Shown here piece by piece: positions 22,530 to 30,600 of a DNA stretch of 39,666 bases. A program made the position numbers and the translations under genes. Under the pieces are notes generated by a model, which was given only the letters and a program-made list of their open reading frames with translations, did not search any database and was not told the origin of the DNA. The stretch covers positions 1 to 39,666 of the forward strand of contig NEUO01000013.1 of the NCBI GenBank assembly GCA_002304315.1. The letters run 5' to 3'. Origin of the DNA: Verrucomicrobiia bacterium Tous-C4TDCM (lineage in GTDB: Bacteria; Verrucomicrobiota; Verrucomicrobiia; Verrucomicrobiales; Akkermansiaceae). How positions within the stretch are numbered: the first letter of the stretch is position 1; the number at the start of each line of letters is the position of its first letter.

Positions 22530-22811
22530 GTGCCCGTCTACGAATACCAGACCCCCGAGGGCCAATCGGTGCTGCTGCACCGGCCCGTCGAAGACCGCGA
22601 CCTCCCGGCCATTCACGAGGGCCAGGTCCTCCGCCGCAAGCAGGTGCCCACGTGCATCTCGGTCGGCGTGGGGGCGAAGCCCGAGACCATGTCCCAGAAG
22701 ACGTGGAAGGGTTACCGCGACATGGAGCTCCGCGGAGGCCTGCGCCACCACGGCAACTACCTACCGCCCGAAACCGTGAAGAAGGCCCTGCTCGCCCCCG
22801 AAGTCGACTGA
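22530..22811 (+). CDS. Small protein with FmdB-like N-terminus
   Basis: A 93-residue protein starting at GTG 22530. Its first residues (MPVYEYQTPEGQSVLLHRPV) have the MPxYEY opening of FmdB-type zinc ribbons, but the cysteines are absent: the only Cys is in PTCISVGVG. So the metal site is lost, or the resemblance is only superficial. The end is short and helical (WKGYRDMELRGGLRHHGNYL). It lies before the connector gene; the product may be a minor structural protein. Confidence 0.58.
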   Translation: MPVYEYQTPEGQSVLLHRPVEDRDLPAIHEGQVLRRKQVPTCISVGVGAKPETMSQKTWKGYRDMELRGGLRHHGNYLPPETVKKALLAPEVD

Positions 22812-22821
22812 CGCCACCGCC

Positions 22822-23490
22822 ATGACCCGCGCCGAAATCATCAGCTACTGCCTCGCCAAGATCGCCGTCAACGACGCCACGAGCCAAGCCGTCGCCGCGC
22901 AGTTCTTCGACGCGCGCCACGCCACGATCTGGAACGACTCGGACTGGCGGCAGGCCCGCTGGCAGCAGAACCTCACCATCGTGGCCGGCACTCAGGACTA
23001 CCAGCTGGCCCCGGAGTTCGAGTTTGTGAAGGTGGCCCGCTGGGACGGCGCCTACGACGTGCCGCTCCTGAACGACACGACGGCCCTCATGCGGAACCCG
23101 GCCGGCTACGACACGAGCGGCCCGATCACCGCCCTCATTCCGCTGGCGCGCACCGGAGCCGGCGTTTGCCAGATCCGCTGCGTGCAGAACCCGACGCAGA
23201 ACGGCACGCTCCTCATCATCGGCAAGAAGAAGATCACGGCCCTCGCCTCCGGCGACACGCCGCCGATCCCCGGCGAGGACGTGGCCCTTTGCGAATTCGT
23301 GACCGGCGACCTTTACGAGTGGCTCCGGCAATTCGACACCGCCGCCTACTTCTTCCAGAAGGGCGGCATCCAGCTCGACAAGATGCGCGAGATGGAGACC
23401 GCGCAGGCCGGCGAGCTGCGGCAGATCATCCCGTACACGCAGGAGCTCGAGGGCGGCAGCCTGTACGATTCGATGCGGCCCCTCGGCTGA
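22822..23490 (+). CDS. Head-tail connector/adaptor-like protein
   Basis: A 222-residue protein. The N-terminal part (RAEIISYCLAKIAVNDATSQ) then NDSDWRQARWQQNLTIVAGT-QDY, with a C-terminal helical segment (GDLYEWLRQFDTAAYFFQKG, KMREMETAQAGELRQII), follows the pattern of podovirus head-to-tail adaptors (T7 gp11 or P22 gp4 analogues): a helical N-terminus, a beta domain with TxxYxLP-like strand, and a long C-terminal helix. It precedes the nozzle-like gene, as in other short-tailed phages. It would form a ring beneath the portal. Confidence 0.65.
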   Translation: MTRAEIISYCLAKIAVNDATSQAVAAQFFDARHATIWNDSDWRQARWQQNLTIVAGTQDYQLAPEFEFVKVARWDGAYDVPLLNDTTALMRNPAGYDTSGPITALIPLARTGAGVCQIRCVQNPTQNGTLLIIGKKKITALASGDTPPIPGEDVALCEFVTGDLYEWLRQFDTAAYFFQKGGIQLDKMREMETAQAGELRQIIPYTQELEGGSLYDSMRPLG

Positions 23491-23502
23491 GGACCACCGA
23501 CC

Positions 23503-25056
23503 ATGCCCATCGTCAAACGAGGCCGCAACGACGAGCCGCTCGTGGAGCGCGCCGGCAACTTCCTCGGCGTCGACATGGCGACCGAGCCGAAGCAGCTCGC
23601 GCCGGAAATGCTGCAGGACGCGCAGAACGTGCTGCTGCGCGGCGACGGCGTGATCCGCATGCGCCCCGGCCTCGCGTTCAATAGCATCATCCCCGGCGCC
23701 ATTCGCGGCCAATGCTACTACGACCTTCCCGATTACGAGGCCACCATGGTGGTGGAGGGCGGCAACATTTACGCAGTCACCGGCTCGGACGACAACTTGA
23801 CCGCATCGCTGGTCGGCAGCTTCGGGCCGGCAGGCACCGGCACCGTGTACTTCACGCAGATGCTCGATCGCATCTACTGGCTCGCCGGGGGGTATCTTTT
23901 TTGGGCCATCCGCGTCGCAGGCGTGTGGACGGTTGGCAGCGTCGTCGCCTTTTCCGATGCCACCGCCATGCCGCTCTGGGGCCGCATTGCCACTCAAGGC
24001 TTCCGCCTCCTCCTCATGGAGCAGAACGGCTACAAGCTGTACGCGAGCGCCATCGGCCAAGCCCACGTGAACACCGATTGGGTGAAGACCGACAACATCC
24101 GCGTCGGCAGCGGCGAGGGAGATCCCGCGCGCATGGTCGTGGCCGGGCAAGCCGGCTTTGTGACCATGCTGAACGCGCGGAGCGTCTACCAGATCGACAT
24201 CAGCCAGGCCGCCGTCGCCAACTGGAGCAGCCTGCGCGTGACCGGCCTCGTCGGCTGCGTCGAAGGAAAGACCGCAGTCCCGAACGGGCAGGACGTCTAC
24301 TTCCTTGCCCGCCACGGCGTCGTGAGCTTGGGAGCCCTGCAGGCCAGCGACAGCATCTCGCCGCAGAACACCCTCTCGGCACCGATCCAGCCGATCATCG
24401 AGCGCATCAATTGGGCGGCCATCGACAAGGCCTTCGCCGTGATGTACCGCGAGTACTACCTCCTTGCGCTGCCGCTCGACGTGCAGACCTCGCCGCAGCA
24501 GTTCCACGTATTCAATACGCTGACACGCAGGTGGAGCGGAATGTGGACGCCGGTCGCCGAGTGGAAGGCCTACGTGGCCACGCTGCCCTTTGGCGGTTTT
24601 ACCGGCGGCCTCGTCGCCAACTTCGGCGACAAGGCGGAGACGATCATCTGCGACGACACCGGCCGGCTGCTGCGCTTCGAAGTTAACTCTACCGGCGACC
24701 GCGCCGCCGCGGCTGTCGTTTATTCCGTCCCGGTCAGCGCCACGACGCGCGCCATGACCATGGGCGCGCCCGACGAACTGAAGCAGCCGCTGCTTGCCGA
24801 GATCGACTGGCTGTCGACCTATTCATTCGACGGCACCATTGCCCTGCGGTCCGAAGGCGGGCCGAGCAACACCACCGAAGTGGCCGCCACCGTCCTGGGA
24901 GTTCCACCGTCGCCGTCCGACAACCGCCAGCGCGCGCTGCTGCGCGGCAAGACCCGCGGCCGGTCGTTCGCCATCGTGCTCACCGCCCCATCCGGCGTCA
25001 TGCGCTGCCGCGGCATCACCGTCCACGCCTACGCCGACCACTCCGTGTACCTGTGA
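23503..25056 (+). CDS. Tail nozzle-like protein (T7 gp12 / P22 gp10 analogue)
   Basis: A 517-residue beta-rich protein. The start (MPIVKRGRNDEPLVERAGNF, LRGDGVIRMRPGLAFNS) is typical of podovirus nozzle proteins that open with a segment about the sample of points where the chain lies on the adaptor. Repeated four-strand blades are suggested by GSFGPAGTGTVYFTQMLDRI, GVWTVGSVVAFSDATAMPLW and TNTLTRRWSG-like FNTLTRRWSGMWTPVAEW, consistent with a propeller. The C-terminal third resembles the platform domain. It would close the tail tip and open for ejection. Its stop overlaps the next GTG start. No enzymatic motif was seen. Confidence 0.6.
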   Translation: MPIVKRGRNDEPLVERAGNFLGVDMATEPKQLAPEMLQDAQNVLLRGDGVIRMRPGLAFNSIIPGAIRGQCYYDLPDYEATMVVEGGNIYAVTGSDDNLTASLVGSFGPAGTGTVYFTQMLDRIYWLAGGYLFWAIRVAGVWTVGSVVAFSDATAMPLWGRIATQGFRLLLMEQNGYKLYASAIGQAHVNTDWVKTDNIRVGSGEGDPARMVVAGQAGFVTMLNARSVYQIDISQAAVANWSSLRVTGLVGCVEGKTAVPNGQDVYFLARHGVVSLGALQASDSISPQNTLSAPIQPIIERINWAAIDKAFAVMYREYYLLALPLDVQTSPQQFHVFNTLTRRWSGMWTPVAEWKAYVATLPFGGFTGGLVANFGDKAETIICDDTGRLLRFEVNSTGDRAAAAVVYSVPVSATTRAMTMGAPDELKQPLLAEIDWLSTYSFDGTIALRSEGGPSNTTEVAATVLGVPPSPSDNRQRALLRGKTRGRSFAIVLTAPSGVMRCRGITVHAYADHSVYL

Positions 25057-25511
25057 CCGCGCCCGCCGCCACGCCCGAGCAGATCGCCGTCGCCGCCTTT
25101 TTGAAGCGGCACGAAAAGTGGCTGCGCCACGCGAAGCGGGAGCACTTCCTGCCGTTCATCCAGTGGTACTGGCACGACGCCCGGATCGGCGTCGTGCGCG
25201 AGAACGGCCGCGTGCGCGCCGTGGCACTCGTCCGCGCCGTGGACGAAGTGGCGCAGGCCAACGAGCCATACTTTCATGCCGAAAAGGGACGCATCGTGTG
25301 GATCGACCACATCGCGAGTTGCCATCCCCTCGGCGTCCCCATTTTGATGAGACAGGCAATGCAGCGCTTCGGGCCACGAGAGGCGTTCGCAGGCCATGTC
25401 TTCAATCGCGACGGAGAGCTGCGGATGCTCCCATGGCAAGTCGTGGAACGCATGACCAAGCAAAACGACCATGGGCTCACCGAGCATCCCCGCGCAGCCT
25501 GCTGCGCCTGA
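25053..25511 (+). CDS. GNAT-fold-like phage protein
   Basis: A 152-residue protein starting at GTG 25053, overlapping the nozzle gene stop. The plan (KRHEKWLRHAKREHFLPFIQ; then VVRENGRVRAVALVRAVDEV; then IVWIDHIASCHPLGVPILMR) recalls GNAT-like proteins found between tail and ejection genes of Bcep22-like podoviruses. The coenzyme A-binding loop is not clear, so catalysis is uncertain. Its last 41 bases overlap the start of the next gene in another frame, which suggests coupling of expression. Confidence 0.55.
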   Translation: MTAPAATPEQIAVAAFLKRHEKWLRHAKREHFLPFIQWYWHDARIGVVRENGRVRAVALVRAVDEVAQANEPYFHAEKGRIVWIDHIASCHPLGVPILMRQAMQRFGPREAFAGHVFNRDGELRMLPWQVVERMTKQNDHGLTEHPRAACCA

Positions 25512-26853
25512 CTACGCCGCGGCCAACCGCGAAGCGATTACGACGGACATCTCGACTCTGCCGGTCCGCCGGCAGATCGACACCGCCGCGCGCCTGGGCC
25601 AGAGGGTCACGTACCTCGACCCGCAGACCGGCCAAGAGAAGACCGTCGACTTCACCGGCAGCGGCGACTCCGCCTACGCGCAGCAGATGGCAGACCTCGC
25701 CGCGTCGACCAACGCGACGACCCAGCGCCAGCAGCTCCAGCTCCGGCAGGAGCTCGGCGAGGCCAACGCCCGCCAGACCGCCGCGGAGATCCGCGCCGCC
25801 GACCCCGAGGGATACCAAGCCCGGCAGGACCTCACCAACCGCGTGCGGCAGGAGATGGCCATGGGACCGGCCAGCGTCGCCGCGAGCGGCAACATCGCCT
25901 CCGCCGAAAACCGGATGTGGAACATCGCCAACAGCGCGCCCGGCGCCGACGGCCGCCTCGGTGGATTGATCGACCGCGCCGGCAACGCCGACGGCCGCCT
26001 CGGCAACATTTACGACGAGGCCACGCGCCTCCCCGGCGCCGCCAGCGACAGCAGCACAAACGCCCTGAACGCCGGCCTGCAGCGCGCCATGCAGGAATTC
26101 GAGCTCGGTGGAAAGCTCGGCGCCGACGAGAAGCGCGCCCTCCTGAACGACGTCCGCGCCGGACAGGCCGCCCGCGGCAACTACCTCGGCGACGGCGCCG
26201 CCGTAGCCGAGCAGATGGAGGTCGGCCAAGCCGAGGACGCCCGGAAGGCGCAGCGCCTCTCGAGCTTGCTCGCCATCCAAGGCGCCGCGTTCGGCCAGAA
26301 CTCGCAGCTCCGCGACGAGACCGCGCGCAACGCGACCAACCGCGTCAATACCATGGCCGCCGTCCAGGGCCAAGACTTCGGGCAGCGCAGCACCCAGATC
26401 GGCCAGCAGGCCGGTCTCATCGGGCAGGACTTCGGCCAGAACCAGCAGGCCTATACCACCGGCCTCAACGCCGCGCAGGCCGCGTTTTCCGGCACGCAGG
26501 CCATGGCCAACGACCAGCGCGCCGCGCGGCAAGAGGGCTTTGGTTACGACCAGCAGCGCCTCGCCAACGCGAGCTCCGTGGCGCTCGGCGCCCCGATCAC
26601 CAACCAATTCGGATCGTTGGGCGGAGCCCAGCAGGGCGCCGTCGGCTTCACGCCGACGAACTTCCAACCCGGCCAAACCACGAACCCGAACGCCGGAGCC
26701 CTTGGCGCCAACTTCGCCCAAGGCAACTTTGGCACCCAAGCGAACATGTGGGGCCAGCGCGCCAACATCGCCGCGCAGGGCAATCCGTGGATGTCGCTCC
26801 TCGGCAATGCCGCCGGAGCCGCCACCGGCGCCGCCACCGCCGCCCTCATCTAA
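25471..26853 (+). CDS. Internal virion / DNA-ejection protein
   Basis: A 460-residue Ala/Gln/Gly-rich protein. The start MGSPSIPAQPAAPDYAAANR is of the type seen in ejection proteins of short-tailed phages. The central part is low-complexity helical (residues about 60-340), with repeated FGQ-centred segments (GAAFGQNSQL, GQDFGQRSTQIG, GQDFGQNQQAY) near 270-330. The C-terminus is a glycine- and alanine-rich hydrophobic end (LLGNAAGAATGAATAALI) that could insert in membranes. It would leave the head with the DNA and help to form the channel across the envelope. Assignment is by composition and context. Confidence 0.68.
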   Translation: MGSPSIPAQPAAPDYAAANREAITTDISTLPVRRQIDTAARLGQRVTYLDPQTGQEKTVDFTGSGDSAYAQQMADLAASTNATTQRQQLQLRQELGEANARQTAAEIRAADPEGYQARQDLTNRVRQEMAMGPASVAASGNIASAENRMWNIANSAPGADGRLGGLIDRAGNADGRLGNIYDEATRLPGAASDSSTNALNAGLQRAMQEFELGGKLGADEKRALLNDVRAGQAARGNYLGDGAAVAEQMEVGQAEDARKAQRLSSLLAIQGAAFGQNSQLRDETARNATNRVNTMAAVQGQDFGQRSTQIGQQAGLIGQDFGQNQQAYTTGLNAAQAAFSGTQAMANDQRAARQEGFGYDQQRLANASSVALGAPITNQFGSLGGAQQGAVGFTPTNFQPGQTTNPNAGALGANFAQGNFGTQANMWGQRANIAAQGNPWMSLLGNAAGAATGAATAALI

Positions 26854-26867
26854 ACAGGACACCACCC

Positions 26868-27626
26868 ATGAGCTACCTCGCCCAAGGACTGCAGCGCGGC
26901 TTCGAAGCCGGCACCAATCTCGTGGAGGCCAAGCGCCGCCGCAAACAGGAGAACGACCTCGACGCCGCGCGCCGCTCGCTGCAGCTCGAGGCCCAGGCCC
27001 GCGACCTCACCAACCGCAAAGCCCTGCAGGACGCGCAGCTGACGTTCGAGGGCCGCGAGCGCGGAGCCGACCGCAAGTCCCGTCGCGAGGAGGCTGACAA
27101 GGACCGCGGCTGGAGGAGCGGCGAGGCGAACACCGACCGCAACTGGCGCGGCGGCGAGGCCGACAAGGAGCGCGGATTCCGAACCAAGGAACGCGTCGAC
27201 GCGCAGGGTTTCACGAGCTCCGAGGCCCAGCTCGACCGCGCCGCGCGCGTGCTGGCACAGGACAAGGAGCTGAAGCAGCGAACCGACTTCTTCGACATCG
27301 AGCTCCCGCTGAAGGCCGCCGCCCTCGGGATGCAGAGCCGCCAGCAGGACTGGCAGGAGAATCCGAGCAACCCGTACAACCGCATCCGCGACACGCAGGC
27401 GGAACGGAACCTCGACGCCCTCGGCGGCCCCGTGGTCGTCAACGGCGCGCCGCCGCCGAAGAGCGGCCAATTCGGGCCGACCGCCCCCGCGGGCGGCCGC
27501 AACGTCACGATGACGCCGCCGCCGGCCGCCGTGGAGTTCCTGCGGGAGAACCCGTCGCAGGCCGCCGCGTTCGACGCCAAGTACGGCCCCGGCGCCGCCG
27601 CCCGGGCCCTCGGTCGCGCACAGTAA
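26868..27626 (+). CDS. Internal virion protein with tandem charged repeats
   Basis: A 252-residue protein just before the giant gene. The first 150 residues are a long charged helix. Within it an 11-12-residue unit recurs at about residues 73-108: EEADKDRGWRSG, EANTDRNWRGG, EADKERGFRTK, each with a D/E-R-x-W/F-R core. The C-terminal part is Pro/Gly-rich (VVVNGAPPPKSGQFGPTAPA) with a short helix at the end. Order and composition fit an ejection protein working with the preceding gene and the giant protein. It is not membrane-spanning itself. Family not recognised. Confidence 0.62.
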   Translation: MSYLAQGLQRGFEAGTNLVEAKRRRKQENDLDAARRSLQLEAQARDLTNRKALQDAQLTFEGRERGADRKSRREEADKDRGWRSGEANTDRNWRGGEADKERGFRTKERVDAQGFTSSEAQLDRAARVLAQDKELKQRTDFFDIELPLKAAALGMQSRQQDWQENPSNPYNRIRDTQAERNLDALGGPVVVNGAPPPKSGQFGPTAPAGGRNVTMTPPPAAVEFLRENPSQAAAFDAKYGPGAAARALGRAQ

Positions 27627-27650
27627 ACCAGCAGAGAACCCCCATCCGCC

Positions 27651-30600
27651 GTGGCTAACCCGTTCGACCGTTTCGACGTCGCCGACAACAACCCGTTTGA
27701 CCGTTTCGATGAGCCGACGTCGAGCTATCCCGGCGACAAGGCGCGCCGCCTGGGCCGCGAGATCCCGAAGGCCATCGGCCAAGTGATCTCGTCGCCCGGC
27801 ACCGCCGTGCAGTCCGCGGCCCAGCTGGCCGCCGACGCCGCCGGCTGGGTGGCTAAGCGCCGCGGCGACCTGACCGACGAGGAACTCACGCGCGCCCGCG
27901 CCGCGTTGGAGTCCGCGCTGGAGCAGCGCCCGGAAATGCAGGCCGCGCAGGCCATCCGCGACGTGGGCCAGCAGATCGGCGACGTCGGCAAACGGTTCGT
28001 GCCCGATCCCGCCCGCGACCGAGAAATCGGCAGCGTCGTGGCCACCGGGCTCTCGAGCCTTGCGCCGGCCCTTGCCGCCGCCCCGTTCGGCATGATCGGC
28101 CCTGTGGCTGCCACGGCCGGCATGATGGGCGAAAGCCAGCGCGAGGACGCAGCCCAAGCCGGCGCCACGCCGTCCCAGCAGGCCGCCGCCTTTGCCCTCG
28201 GCGCGCCCGTCGGCGCCGCCTCCGAGGCCATGCTCGGTGTGCCCGCCATGCTGCGCGGCCTCCGCGGAGCCAACACGCTCCCGAAGGCCCTGCAGGGCGC
28301 GGAACAGGGCGCCGACGCCCTCATCCAGAAGGCCATCGGCGAGCTGGCCCCGCGGATCGTGCCCGTCGCCCAGCAGGCCCTGAAGAACGCCGTCCGCGAG
28401 GGCATCCAAGAGGGCATCGAGCAGATCACCGGAAATACGATCGCAAAGGATGTCGTCGGCTACGACAAGGAGCGCGATCGCACCGAAGGCCTCGGCACCG
28501 CCATGCTGGCCGGCGGCATCGTCGGCGGCGGCCTCGGCGGCACGTTGGCCGCCCTCGACACCGGCAAGAACATCCCTGAGAGCGCCGCCACCCTGAAGGC
28601 GCAGCAGGAGCAACTCATCGCCGGCAAGCGCCCGGCGCAAATGTTCCCGACCGGCACGAAGGAGCTGGCACTGCCGCAGGGCTTCGAGCGCGTCGAGACC
28701 GAGCGCGGAGTGTTCCACTACGACCCGAAGCAACTCACCGCCGACGACATCCTCACGAAGAGCAAGAACGGCCGCGAGAACGAGCTGCTGAACCTGGGAC
28801 CCGCCAGCAAGGCCGACGTCGACCAGCGCGTCGCCAAGGGCGAATCGCGCGTGGCCGTGACCGAGCGCGCTGCCGACGGCACCGAGATCCGCACCGCCGT
28901 CGCCACCGACGCCACGGCCGACGCCGTCGCGAAGGAGTTCGAGAAGAACAAGTCCGCCGGCAGCAAGATCGCCGTCGAGCCGCTCGACCGCGTGCCCGCC
29001 GAGCGCCGCGCCGCCCAGGGCGGAGGCTTTCTCGGCGACATCATCGCCAAGGACGCCGCCGACATCGCCGCCCGCCGGGCCACCGAAGCCAAGGAGCTGG
29101 CCGACCGCGCCGAGCGCCAGAAGGACCTCGATGACAAGAAGGCCCGCTTCGCCGACCGAATCCAGATGGCGCGCGACGTGTACCGGAACCCGGCCGCCAC
29201 CTTTGCCGAAATCAACGGCGCCATCAAAGGCATCGAGCTCTACGCGAACGACAACAGCATCGGCCTCACCGTCGACCAGCGCACCGAGGCGCAGCGCGCG
29301 CTGCCGGCCCTCGAACGCCGCCTCGAAGCCCTGCGCCCCGCGGAGGAAGCCCGCCGCGACGAGGAGGCCCGCGCGCGGGAGATCCTCGAGAAAGAGCAGG
29401 CCGAGAAGACCAAGCGCGCCCTGCAGGAGCAGAAGGCGAAATTCGAGGCCGAGGCCAACGCCGGCATCGGCGCCTCCGGCGCGTTCGACTACCGCACCGC
29501 CCCGATGGCCGCGCTCGAGGCCAAGGCGGAGCAAGGCGACGACAAAGCCGTCGAGTGGATCTCCCGCCGCATGGCCGAAGAAGAAGAGGCGCAGAACCGC
29601 GGCGACGACCTCCTGAAGGTGCTCCGCCGCGTGAAGCTGCCGGCCACCGACGCCGCCCTCGGAACCGAGCTGCAGCTCCTGAAGATGGAGAGCATGACCG
29701 CGCAGCAGCGGATGAACCTCATCGACAGCAAGGCCGAGGGACTCGACCCCGTCGCCGAGGCCCTGCGCGAGGCCGGCTTTACCAGCATCCAGACGCCCGC
29801 CGACGTCCTCGACGCCGTCGGCCGCGCGCTGGCCGGCGAGAAGATCTACCCGGAGACCGGCGGCGACGTGAGCGTCGAGTTTGCCCGAGGCGGTCAGCAG
29901 CAGGATGGCCCGCCCGAAGGATTCGAGGTCGTCTGGGTGACCGAATCCAAGCTGCTGTCCCTGCTTGGAGAAAAGAAAGAGACCACCGGCGCATGGGTGG
30001 TCCTGCCCAATGGCGTGCGGACCGCGCGGCAACTGATCGACAGCGGCCTGCAGGCCAGCGTCATCGACCGCGATCCGAACACGAGAGCCAGCGACCTGCG
30101 CGACTTCGCGTCCCGCCAGCTCGCCGACATGAAGCCGACGACCCTGCGCGAGGCGAGCCGGCTGGTGAGCCGCATCGTTCCGCGCGCGCAGAGCGCCGAC
30201 ACGCCACCGGCGACGCCAACCCCGGCCGCGCCGCAATCCGACGGATTCGAAATTGTGTGGTCCGACGACCGCGATCTGCTCGTGCTCTTGGGCATGCCGC
30301 GTCGCACGCCCGGCGCGTGGATGCTGCTGCCGACCGGCGTCCGAACTTACGAACAGCTGAAAGAGGCAGGCATCGACGAGGCCGTGGTGCTGACCGAGCG
30401 GCAGGACACGACCGCCGAGACGTTGACGACCATGGCTGCGCAGGCCGTGATGGACATGCGCGGCACCACATCGAGCAAGGCGCGCCAGCTGCTGCGCATT
30501 GTGCCCTACGACCCGGCCAAGGGAATTGCGGCGGCTTCGGCCAACCAGCAACCCGCGGAGCCCGGCCCCGTCCGGCCATTCTCGGAATTCCCACAGGCAG

